This document shows, in pieces, positions 1 to 9,209 of a DNA stretch of 15,307 bases (its first letter is position 1; each line of letters opens with the position of its first letter). The notes under the pieces were generated by a model. The model ran no database searches and was not told the DNA's origin. It saw nothing but the letters and a program-made list of their open reading frames with translations. The translations under genes and the position numbers were made by a program. The DNA is from Physocladia obscura (Eukaryota; Chytridiomycota; Chytridiomycetes; Chytridiales; Chytriomycetaceae), in assembly GCA_027596945.1 (NCBI GenBank), contig JADGJH010000685.1, forward strand, positions 1 through 15,307, given 5' to 3'.

Positions 1-219
1 GTAGCAATTGCGTGTAACAAATGGATCTGGAATCTCCAGCTCTTCAGCTAACTGGGTGATTTTGGCTGTTGTAAATCGAAAATTAAACTTTGCTGTCGAA
101 TCTGTCATTGAATTGATATTAATTCAAATGTTTGGGATTTTGATTGCTCTTGTTAGTTGTTTGATGTTGTTGATGTCAAGTGCAGCAGCTGCCAGCAACA
201 CAAACAGCCAACAGTCCAT
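1..219 (-). pseudogene. N-terminal fragment of a PIF/Harbinger-like DDE transposase, cut by the window edge
   Basis: On the minus strand an ATG at 219-217 opens a frame beginning MDCWLFVLLAAAALD. An in-frame TGA interrupts it at 126-124. The same frame then continues through a second ATG (108-106) into FNFRFTTAKITQLAEELEIP and PDPFVTRNCY, and leaves the window at base 1. The pattern FRF-x-L-x-IPDPFVT is how the N-terminal region of many fungal PIF/Harbinger (DDE_Tnp_4) transposases begins, just before the helical domain that precedes the DDE catalytic core. The catalytic part would lie outside the window. The internal stop suggests a dead copy, although translation could start at the second ATG. 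The assignment comes from remembered family patterns, and the N-terminus is the least conserved part, so it is moderate. A different subfamily of the same broad transposase group lies at the right end of the window. Confidence 0.5.
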
Positions 220-666
220 TTGTATATTTTCACAAAGAATTCTTCGTCGCAAAAACAAAGAAAATGAAATATATTTCAAATGAAAAATGAAAAAGAATTG
301 TTGTTTGCAAAATCTCTCTAATATTGGCATGACCATTTATGCAAAAAATAACTCAATTTGAAAGAAAGCATGATTTATGGTTTAATCAAAAATCAGAAAA
401 CGGCCAATCTAAGCAAGTGAAAATTTTTTGATAGTGTCTCCCATACACTCAAAATGATTATGGATCTAAAAGCTTCGGTTTCAGGCAATCATCAATTGAT
501 TTTTATTACAATACATATCGGGCGTAATTTCACAATAAATATGCATTCCGATATATCCTGTTTTTGAATTTATATCCCGATTCAACCCAAGAATCTTGTT
601 TTTGTTCCACTGAACAATTTTTTTTTTTTCCTTTCGGCTTTTTTTTCTGCAAAGGAAACATTACTA
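220..666. other. Intergenic region with no gene seen
   Basis: This AT-rich spacer separates two divergently oriented genes, the minus-strand transposase fragment and the plus-strand AhpD-like gene. It ends in a thymine-rich tract (about 618-630) roughly 40 bases before the ATG at 667, typical of fungal 5' leader or promoter sequence. Short open frames here have no recognisable motif. Confidence 0.5.
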
Positions 667-2707
667 ATGGCATCAGTGTCGACAACAAACAGTTTTATCT
701 CAAGGCCTCTAACTACAACAAGCACAAAAAACAGCTCCACAAAAACTACCAGCCTTACTGCATCAATTCATGCGAACCAGCCTGCAGATGAACAAAGCAT
801 TGTGTATCAAACTTTCTCTGGCGAATCTTTAGCCGGTGGTCCCCAGTTAACGCTGCAACGTAACGTCAACTATTATTTGATTGCAATAATAAATTATTTT
901 AAAAAAACCTAAATTAAAACTGAAGAGCTGTTGGAACCATTCGCAGTGCATGGAGAAATGTTTGCGTTACATTACGAAGCAGTGGGACACGTTGCAAGTC
1001 GTGCATTCGGCGAAATGCCTTCGGCTTTTCACACTTATGCTATTTATCCGGCTACCGTCAAATGTCAAGTGCTTTGTTTTTTCTTGATGAATGGTAATCG
1101 ATATCCTCCTTAACCTTTTCTCAGATAAACACAAAGACGTTCCTTCACCACAGTCAATATTCCCTTTTTATCATCCACTCTGTCGACTTCAAAAACAAAA
1201 AACAAAAAAAAGACACATAAATTTAAGCATTGAATCGTGGCAAAACAAATTTTCTAATTTTAATATTTTCAACTTTTTTTTCTGTTTCAGAAAGCAAAAA
1301 ATTGTCGCAAACTCTCGTCCGCATTTCCGACATTGTGACAAGTCTAGTAGCACAATGTGCATACTGTTCTGCGACAGCTTGTGGTCTTGGCGACGTTTTC
1401 AAAGGCTCTGTGTCGGTAAAATCTCCACTTCGGCTGTCCCCAAAAGATGTGTCAGCCAGTGATAAAGTGGTTTTACGACTTTGCGTTGATGCCACAAAAC
1501 TTCCTGCGCGCGTTTTGCCAAAAACTCGGGAGGAGATTAGGAAAATCTTTGGAGGGGTTGGATTGCAGCAAATTGGAAATATTGTTGCGGCTGCTGGTAA
1601 GAAAAGAGACCATCTTTCTTGAAAGCAAATTGTAATCAAAGTGTCGTAGGATTCAAGAATTCTCTAAACGCGTTGTTGACGTGCGAAATCGACGAATTTT
1701 TGGCTAGAAACGCGGAAGTCGCCTTTAAAAACACTACTGGATTCACATTTGGCGCGCACAAATTCAATTTCCGGTTTCAAACCACGTTTAAAAAACGCCA
1801 TAAACATCAATCGTTTTTTTCGTGCATAAAAAACTCATTTGAACTGCTGAAACAAACCCGAATCTTGCACATCGACAACCAATCGGTTTTAAAAGCTCTC
1901 CCATCGTCGTCACACAAATCCTTAGACGGGTGGTTGTTCGAAAATTTTCACGGCTTCACTCCCCGCTACCTTTCAAAAATAATTAGTCTAGAAACAAAAC
2001 GACTCTTCTGCGGACTTCTCCACCAAGCGATATTCACAACGAATCCGCAGCAATCACTTGACGCAAGATACACTGCATCATTTGATCTTTCCGATAAAGC
2101 CGTTCTTGCGTTCGTCTATTTTTCAGGAACATCCAACAACCTGTTGAAATCACATTTCGCATACCTCGCGCACTCACTTGGTGTCTCGGCGCAGGCACTG
2201 CTTCTCGCAGTCAAGTACGCGAAAACTTTCAACCATAAGCTGCCGGGATGGGTTGAAACGGCCATGGACGTTATGATTCCGCTTGTTTATTACACGGCGC
2301 GGCGGTATCATAAACGCATGTGGCGATTGTCGCCGCAGCTACTACGCGTGTGTGATAACGACGATGGTGGTGGCAGCAATCCCGCCACAGTGCTGGCGTT
2401 CTGCACATTTGCAGGCGTGTTGACGCTGTTGCAACGATACAGTGCTGTTGTTGATGACGGTGAAGGGTTTGAGGAAGTTGTTGCAAAGTTTGTTAGGTCA
2501 GCGTATGGAATTGAATGTGGATTGGACCTCGAAGAATGTTGTGGGACGACTTCTAGTGACAAATTTTTTGCATCTGAAGAAGAGTTGGATATTGATTGGG
2601 ATGATGTGGATGTGAATATCTTGGCGCAAGCTACAGCTAGTTTGAGAATGGGAGTTGGAAAGATTATTGGAAGAGAAGAACTGTGGGGTGGGCATATTCA
2701 ATATTGA
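667..2707 (+). CDS. AhpD / carboxymuconolactone-decarboxylase-like protein, four exons
   Basis: Proposed exons are 667-859, 926-1093, 1291-1596 and 1650-2707, joined by GT-AG introns of 66, 197 and 53 nt, giving about 574 residues. The first donor could instead be at 865 with acceptor 927. Phases fit at every junction. After a Ser/Thr-rich N-terminus, exons 2-3 carry an all-helical AhpD-like segment. It includes a CAYC motif at about residues 143-146, followed by SATACGLGDVF and then DKVVLRLCVDATKLP and IGNIVAAAGFKNSLNALL, as in CMD/AhpD helices. Family members usually read C-x2-C-x2-H. Here the histidine position is Thr149, so peroxidase or decarboxylase chemistry is doubtful although the cysteine pair remains. 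Exon 4 adds over 300 residues, with a second stretch (from about residue 371, DKAVLAFVYFSG) resembling AhpD helices but lacking CxxC, then an acidic tail. Substrate unknown. No signal peptide is evident. Confidence 0.6.
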
Positions 2708-3621
2708 TATAAATATATTTGTATAAAATTATATTTCTCACATTCACTCATTTATTTTTATCACCTTGTAGCAAATTTACAACGTAACCTGTTTAATAAT
2801 CATATGGTGCAGATGATTGAATAATGGCAATACTGCAAATCACATAACAGAAGAAAAAATTAAAAAATTGCCTGTTAACAACAACACGACCATCACAACC
2901 GTCAACCCCATCATTAATCTTCTCAGAAATTCTATATTTTAAGCAAATAATTAGAAGAACAAGAAATTGTCAAAACAGTCCTGCGTCACACAACAAATAA
3001 GTGACTTTTGATTAAAATTTCAAGTGACGACATGTGATTTCAACTCATTCTCCAAGGTTTATTGTTCAAATTAAGTTTCAAATTTTTGTAGGCAAATTAG
3101 GTTGAAATTCAAAAGGGAATAAATTATTTTGGCTCATAAAAGTTGAAAGTTACGCTCGTGGTACAGAAATTTTGAACAAGTAGCCGCCAAAATTGAATTT
3201 GAAATTGAAACGAAAGTGATTGTTGAGTTGTCAACAGCAACTTTGCAATCATGCATAATGACTTTAAAGCATTATATTAAATGCTTTTTTCAGCAGCAGA
3301 TCGGATGTCATTTGAGCAATTGATACTTTGAGTTAATTGCAAAGCTTGGGTTCAAATCCAAAATTTTGGAACAACCAATTTCCTTCATCTCCTTCCTGTG
3401 CCAAAGTAACTGCCATCAGACTTTTTGAATCTCACTTATATGATGTTCCCATTGAAATTGTCTTATGACAGGCACTTTTGAAAACATCACTTCCACCCCA
3501 AAATGCAAGCAAAAATCCAGTTTTTCAAAGATAATGAGTTTCACTGAGCACATCACAATAGAAAAAAGTGTGAAACAATCAAGCAAAGGTAACAAATTCT
3601 TTCATTCAGCGAGGGACGTAT
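2708..3621. other. Intergenic region with no gene seen
   Basis: AT-rich sequence between the AhpD-like gene and a decayed minus-strand fragment. I see no frame with recognisable motifs on either strand. The open frame at 3465-3758 has no ATG at its start, shows no family motif and overlaps the better-looking minus-strand remnant. The first part (2708-2760) is likely the 3' untranslated region of the upstream gene, although no canonical AATAAA is close by. Confidence 0.45.
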
Positions 3622-4115
3622 TTAATTGTTTTTTCCTTCACTGTCAGAATAGTGATCAGACTCATTATTCTAAAGCAGGATTATTGGTCAACCTGACATT
3701 GTTGCACACATTTCTCATTTGCTCCACGAACTGGATACAGAAATCAAACAGAAACTGAATGCACTCTGGAGGAGGCCTATTGACTGCAGCTTGATACTCA
3801 TGCGCTGAAACAGTGTGAGCGATTTCAGTGGCCTATTCCAGATGAAATCCTGAGCCTCTCTTTCTGGAGTTGCTTTACAAATTTGCTGAATTTGTATTGT
3901 AAAATCATCTATTGCTTCTATTGGTTCGCCCCCGCATATGACTGCTTTTTCAAATTTGTAATTGTCAAAAAACTTCTGGACACATCTCTATTTTTAGTAA
4001 TACAGATGACTGTCATTAATGGCAGTAACATTGCTCTATATTACCGATGATACTTAGTAACAGCCACATTACCAGTACTAAAAGAATATTTCTTGCTCCC
4101 ATCCGGAGCTGACAT
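3622..4115 (-). pseudogene. Decayed coding fragment of unknown family, minus strand
   Basis: Reading the minus strand from an ATG at 4115-4113, one meets coding-like segments in shifting frames. These are MSAPDGSKKYSFSTGNVAV (stop at 4043-4041), then CVQKFFDNYKFEKAVICGGE continuing through EAIDDFTIQIQQICKATPER to DFIWN at about 3835. A frame change follows, then ATEIAHTVSAHEYQAAVNRP with CIQFLFDFCIQFVEQMRN, then another stop, and a final acidic run NNESDHYSDSEGKNN ending in a stop at 3624-3622. The amino-acid composition is protein-like in each piece, and they follow one another without gaps, as expected of one gene broken by small indels and stops. I do not recognise the family. A retroelement Gag-like or other transposon protein is possible but unproven. 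Introns could explain some breaks, but no clear splice pairs were found. Confidence 0.4.
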
Positions 4116-4169
4116 GATAAGTAATTTAAAATCAAAGGAAGTGCAGGTTTGGAGCTAAGCACCCCCAAC

Positions 4170-4668
4170 ATGCCGGATCCACAGTGGCCGAACATTTCGG
4201 GTTTGCAGGTGGCAGTGTTTCGAGGTGGTTCGCAGGAGCCGATTGCGTGTGACAACAAACTCACCTGGAAAACGCACAGCCGAATACGTAAAGCATTGCA
4301 AGACACTGACGTAACACCCTCGTTTGAAGAATGGGTGGATGCAACCTTTGATGCAGTAACACTTGGCACATTCTTGGATTCGGTGCAGCCTTGCATATGG
4401 CATTCTCGATTCTTGGAATCTCTCCGCGACTCACAATTCAAACTCGTAGAGAGTCGACATTCCTTTTGCTTTTATTGATTTTGAGATTGGCCCTACCTTG
4501 CAGGACAAATCCGAGTTGAGTTTCGAAAAGGTGACCGCCGTTATCGAAGCTGAGAAATCCAGCTTGCCGAATCGCTGTGATCACTGTCGAAAATTTGGCA
4601 GACGAAGAAACTCTTACTTGAAATCGCACACTTCCCTGACAGGCAAAACACGCGATAACTCATTCTGA
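4170..4668 (+). CDS. Small putative gene or gene fragment, possibly Crinkler (CRN)-like
   Basis: An ATG at 4170 opens a frame with MPDPQWPNISGLQVAVFRGG, then EEWVDATFDAVTLGTFLDSV and KLVESRHSF, ending at a TGA at 4476-4478. A second frame, offset by one base, holds FEIGPTLQDKSELSFEKV and ends at TGA 4666-4668. Two explanations fit. A 58-nt intron at 4446-4503 (GTAGAG...TTGCAG) would join the two frames in phase and give about 146 residues. Alternatively the SRHSF and FEIGP segments are both coding and a one-base frameshift near 4475 breaks a relic. The order of motifs (LTWKTHSRIRKAL, WVDATF, VESRHSF, SFEKV) reminds me of the region after the header in Crinkler-type proteins of chytrids and oomycetes. 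That is memory-based and unverified. The composition is much more coding-like than the flanks. A leader or upstream exon cannot be excluded. Confidence 0.4.
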
Positions 4669-4726
4669 AGGTAATTTATGAAACAGAGCTAGTTTTGCTA
4701 CAAAGCGCGTCAAAAAATTATATTAG

Positions 4727-6351
4727 GCAATTGGTTTTTCTGATGATAATGTAGGAGAAGAAACTATCTCCGAAATTCTGTAAAGAAAAAAAAGAAATCC
4801 GTGAACGATACTGATACTGATACTGAAGATGGAAACCTCGATGGGATTAGCATTTATATTGCTATCGTTATATTATTAACTATTTTGGCTATTTTTTTAC
4901 GCTCCTTTTTACAACGATGACAACTCATGGGCTGAAACTCCCTCGACATATTTTAAAAGTTTTTACGAAGCGCTGTGATACTTCGTCCGACTCTATTCTG
5001 GTGTCAAGAAAAACTGTGGAAAGAGTATCTAAAAAATAATTCTGCATAAACACGAAGGCAAAAAAGAAAGGTTTGTTTCATTCACATTGAGTTAGAAATT
5101 TTTTGAACATATATTAGAGCTGAATATTCCTGAATACTCAATATTAACGACGATTTCTCCATGATATACTTTCCAGAAGAAAAAAAAAATCCACATTCGA
5201 AATCTTTGGGCTTCTCACCGCTTGAGGTTAGTTGCAATATCTATTTTTGCACCTCATTAAGTTGCACAGCGAAATTTTTTTTTCAGACGCCGAGTATGCC
5301 TCTTACAAGAAAGAGTTGAAAAAATTATAATTGGTATATTTTTCTTATTATTTTGCTGATAGTGCTTATGTTGCTAATATTTGCCTATTTTTACAGATGT
5401 TCAACGAAGATGCTGATTGTCAAGACTTATTAACGTATCTTCTCCGTCTGCCAATCCTCCGTGAAGGCAAAAAATTGAAAAAATCGAAGATTGTTACGGG
5501 TTTACGGACGGTGGTTATTTCTATGTAAGAAAAAAAAAATCGCTTTAAATATTTTTTATTTTTAGTCAAATTTTAATAAATTTTTTAAAACTTTGGAGTT
5601 TTAGATAGAAGATAATACAATCGCAAAAGAAGTCGAGTACTTTCAAAATCTACCGGATAATATCTTTTCAATCTACTCTACCGGAATTAGGACAAGTCCT
5701 ACGAAAACGACGATGAAGCCATCTAAAAAAAGCTGAACACAAAAGAAAGAACCCATATCCGAGAACTTCAATTGGATGTTTCGTGGTGAACAAAAACTGG
5801 GATTACTTTCTGTTAGGGTGAAAAAAGACCTGGGAATTTGACGGAAAATCGCCTGACGGCTGAGTCTGCATTGCTGAAAACACTCAAAGGAGCGACGGAT
5901 CGTATTGATATCGTTATCAGAGATTATAGACACAACACGAAAATGTTTTCAATGACTCTTTTAGGTTTGTTTGAGTTCATCATTCAATTCTTAATTTTGC
6001 ATTTTAAAAAATTAGGGAATGAATTGAAGGTTTATTCTTCCGTGAAATTATCTTTAGGACTAGTTTTGTAAGACGTAGTATTTCGTCACAGATTCCATCT
6101 GAATTTCCAAGACTTTCTCCTAGTCAATCAAATCTTCAAGGATTTCCTTGCATTTTTGGTAAGTGTCAAAATATCTCTTTGGCGCTATTGTTGGTTTGAA
6201 CATTATTTTTATGGTAAAGGCTTTGATAGACCAAATAAGTCATGTTGTTCTTAAGTCATGCTTGATACAACCAAAAAAAAAATACTCTTGCAGACACCAA
6301 CTTCACAGACCCGAAAAAACTTTAAAAAAGTTCGCGAAACTGTTCTCTTGA
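4727..6351 (+). pseudogene. Patchwork of exon-like segments: decayed or intron-dense gene, function unknown
   Basis: Several short coding-like pieces lie in one orientation. They include GFSDDNVGEETISEIL (about 4733), KKKKSVNDTDTDTEDGNLDG followed by a hydrophobic run (ISIYIAIVILLTILAIFL, a possible membrane helix), NSWAETPSTYFKSFYEAL, MFNEDADCQDLLTYLLRLP (5398), EVEYFQNLPDNIFSIYSTG, ERTHIRELQLDVSW and RLTAESALLKTLKGATDRI (about 5853). Plausible splice signals lie between some of them: GTTAGT...TTTCAG at 5226-5286, GTATAT...TTACAG at 5333-5397, and GTAAGT...TTGCAG near 6160-6294. Other joins meet in-frame stops, for example after FYEAL and after LDVSW. Either this is a broken gene, or a real gene with many very short introns that I cannot resolve. 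It may continue from the neighbouring 4170-4668 unit. No family recognised. Confidence 0.3.
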
Positions 6352-6582
6352 GAATAAAAAAATTATTATATTTTTTATTATTTTCATTTTTTTGTTTTAA
6401 TTTTATTCTTTGGGATTGAACAAGTAAACATTCTCCTACTGAAATGCGAAGTTTAGTTTGTAATTGGATTCTAATTTTCGCGTTTAGATGGGTGACTCAT
6501 TTTTAATCACGTGAACTCATTGATTGCCGTTGAGAATAAGCAAAAAAAAGCTGAGAAAAAATTTGTCACAAAAGAAAAATTG

Positions 6583-7773
6583 ATGATACACCAAAAACCA
6601 GTAAAAGAAGCGGCGCGGCAGCACCAAAAGAACAAGGACAGAGCCGAAAGTAGCGGCGCAAATATCCCAGCAAAAGCACGAAAATTATCTGACGACGGCC
6701 TAGCCCAACTGTCGCTTGTCGCCAGCCAACTTCTCACCAGCGCTAGAGAGTCTCGAAACAACTCATATTCAACAGCCCCAACAACAAAACCAAGTGTTCA
6801 AATGCGCAAGCCGGATGATCCAATAGTTGCTCGCAACATTCAGGATGTAAATAATGCAATCTACCGTAAAAAATTCCCATCACAATCCGATGATAATCTG
6901 CCACTAGTTGTTGTTGTCGGCGCGGACTTGTCGGCACTATATGGTCCGATAGTCACGGCGCAGCCGCCAACGTTCTACGGATTCATCAAAGATGAAATTG
7001 ACGCTGCGCTAATTGCTGAAGCAGTCGTTTGTGGGGAAAGACGTGCGTTGCAATTCACTCCAGAGCCAAGCTTTGTCCGGATTGTTCATGGCACTGTTAT
7101 CTGTATTGAATCGTTGTCTTTGGAGACAAAAGACTCAAATATGGTGCTTATTCGGGTTTGTTATTTTGTCTTGCCATTCATCACATTGATTTTAATCAAT
7201 CAATTTTTGTGATTTGTTTTTTAATTGAAGGATGGTGGCATACAAGTGGGGAAAGCGCCGCGCTGGTCAGCACCAATCCAGCAAGGAAATTTCACGATTC
7301 AAATGGAACTTGATCATTCGATTTCCTCACCGCAATCAACGACATGCGCAAGACTATTCCCAAAACGAAACGGATTCTGTAAAAAATCTACAACAGTGGG
7401 GGCAACGGATGGGCAGATCTTTACTATCGTTTCTTACTTTTATCCGTCGGATGTGGCACATTTTTATACCGGACAGGATCGCGCAGAAATAGTTTTGCGG
7501 CAGAGCGTCGTACCTCTTCGGATTCCGTCGCAGATGTTCGAGTTTTCTCGTATGTTGGCAAAGGTTGCTCATTTTTATGCTCGCGACAAACCTGTTGAAA
7601 TATGCGACGAGTTTTATGCAAAGCATGGACACCCCATCTATCATATAACGAAAAATATAGCCAAGGCGTTGGTTTTTGGGGACTTCAACCGGCAAAAGCG
7701 CCATGACGGCAGCAACCATTTGGAAGACACTAGAAGGAATAAGAAGCTTCGAATTGATTCATTACTGCTCTGA
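6583..7773 (+). CDS. WOPR-domain (Gti1/Pac2 family) transcription factor, paralogue A
   Basis: The first in-frame ATG is at 6583, because the frame upstream opens only after a TGA at 6493. Exons 6583-7155 and 7231-7773 flank a 75-nt GT-AG phase-0 intron containing an in-frame TGA; the product is about 371 residues. A basic, low-complexity N-terminus with RKLSDDGLAQLSLV precedes the WOPR domain (about residues 130-300): TFYGFIKDEIDAALIAEAV, then VRIVHGTVICIE, then RWSAPIQQGNF, then SYFYPSDV (259-266) and LRIPSQMFEF. WOPR proteins are nuclear, sequence-specific DNA-binding regulators of fungal morphology and development. The usual RWTDGRxWSPSR and KKTISV signatures are degraded here (LIRDGG...RWSAPIQQ; CKKSTTVGATDG), so DNA binding may be altered or lost. 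The tail is basic. It is the first of four tandem copies and closest to B. Confidence 0.75.
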
Positions 7774-7950
7774 AACTGATAAGAAGTAGCGCCTCGCTTG
7801 TGAAATATATTTGGTTGCTTTATTAAACTTTTACTGAAATTATTCTAAAATTCAACACGGAGTTTATGAAAACCAGGGTTTGAATTTTTCACGGAAATAT
7901 TTCTGACCGCTGAAAACAAAATTTTGGCTTGAAAAGAACTACAAAATCTC

Positions 7951-9209
7951 ATGGACCAACAAACCAGAACAACAACCATAATTCACGGGCGGAGCAGCAA
8001 CCAAGCGGAACAACATATTAAAAAAAAAAAAGAAAGCTTGCGACTGCCGACGATCGAATGGCCCAACTTTCATTTGTCTGCACTCAGTTTCTCACGACTT
8101 CCGCGCAGCGTGACCATATCAAAACCAACGCCCCCAGCAATAACAAAAACAACAGCATTAGTAGAGATCCACATTCGAAAAGTTCGTCATTCACGCAATA
8201 TTCTTCTTCCAGCAATGTACATGCGACAGCAGCTCATTCACCTTCCGGAACGCATAAATTCTTCGTCACCAACAACATACATCCTGAAAACAAGCAACAA
8301 CTCGCACAATCTTCTATATCCTACACATTAAATCACGCCTGCGATTACTCGGACCCGCGGCTAATTCTGCTGGTATCAAAAAGCCCTATATCCGATCTGC
8401 CGCAAGCGTTTGTGAATCCTGCAGACATACCCGCGCAGCCGCCCACGTTCTACGGATTTATTAAAGATGTAATTGACGCAATGGTGGTTGCTGAAGGCGC
8501 ATCTGTTGGCGCTTTACGGTGTTTAGAGTTCACGGATCCGCAGAGTTATCTGCAGATCATGCACGGAATTGTGTGCTGCTTTGAAGTTGATTCGGCAGCG
8601 GCTTTTTGTGGCCGTGTTGTTGTCCAGGTAATATGCGGGAAAAAGGAAAATTAAAGTTGCGCGTAACTTTAATGAAAACTAAATAAACAAGAGTAACGAA
8701 TCGCGATGGTCTTATCCAATCCGTCAAGGCGCCTTCGAAATCAGCATGGAGCTCAATACTACAACCGCCACATTTGACAAAAAACTGATCCCGAAAACAA
8801 ATGGGCTGTGCAAAAAGACGACTATAATCACGACCACGAATTCTCGCAGATTCATGATATCGAGTTACTTTATCCCTCCAATGTAGTTCATTTTTATACA
8901 AAGAGATTACCCGTGTTGAAACGCAGCGCGGCTGTGCTGCGAATTCCATCGCGTATGGGACAGTTTGGTGAATTTTTGAGCCGGTTTGTACATTCAAATG
9001 TTGATAACAATGGTGATAGTAGCGACGAAAGTTCTGGTGGTGGTGTTAGTGGTCTTGGTGGTGATGATAATGGTGGTGATAGTGTAGAGGAAGCGGAACT
9101 ATCAGTAATGGCACCGGGAATGCTGCATTTATGGCAGGAAAAAAATGAACCAAATAATAGTGATGAAGCCGAAAATAATTTGGTTTTAAGTAAAAAACCT
9201 AAGACCTGA
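7951..9209 (+). CDS. WOPR-domain paralogue B, frameshifted as assembled (possible pseudogene)
   Basis: Coding homology to paralogue A starts at an ATG at 7951, crosses a 12-A run (8020-8031) where the frame changes by one base, and continues as RKLATADDRMAQLSFV. A conservative start is the ATG at 8058. Exon 1 ends at 8627 and a 64-nt phase-0 intron (8628-8691) matches the intron position in A. The WOPR region reads QPPTFYGFIKDVIDAMVVAE, SYLQIMHGIVCCFEVD and RWSYPIRQGAFEISMEL, then TNGLCKK and ISSYF. At about 8869-8872 one base is missing relative to A, so SYF continues in another frame as YPSNVVHFYTK and LRIPSRMGQF. The tail is Gly/Asp/Ser-rich, with stop at 9207-9209. Without repair, translation would stop at a TAG shortly after SYF, inside the domain. 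The shifts could be real mutations or homopolymer errors. Both are one-base deletions, and the rest of the frame is well preserved. Confidence 0.65.
8650..8673 (+). other. Perfect hairpin inside the intron of paralogue B
   Basis: Two 9-base arms, ATTAAAGTT (8650-8658) and AACTTTAAT (8665-8673), are exact reverse complements around the six bases GCGCGT. A further G-U pair would leave a CGCG tetraloop. The hairpin lies centrally in the 64-nt intron (8628-8691), between the donor and the presumed branch region. It could bring donor and acceptor closer or affect splicing. A chance origin is also possible. Confidence 0.55.

Noticed and set aside
1223..1639. 138-codon minus-strand open frame
   Set aside because: It lies opposite exon 3 of the AhpD-like gene, where the plus frame carries the CAYC motif and proper splice sites.
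3348..3359. GGGTTCAAATCC, resembling a tRNA B box (T-loop)
   Set aside because: The T stem pairs only partly and no acceptor stem or A box is found at the expected distance upstream.
4016..4441. 141-codon minus-strand open frame
   Set aside because: It is the shadow of the better-supported plus-strand frame and has no recognisable motif.
4570..4625. Zinc-finger-like CDHCRKFGRRRNSYLKSH in the 4170-4668 unit
   Set aside because: The spacing does not match C2H2 (wrong distance to the Phe and Leu) and the second His is missing.
8557..8997. 146-codon minus-strand open frame
   Set aside because: It spans the intron and both exons of WOPR paralogue B in antisense, with no motif of its own.
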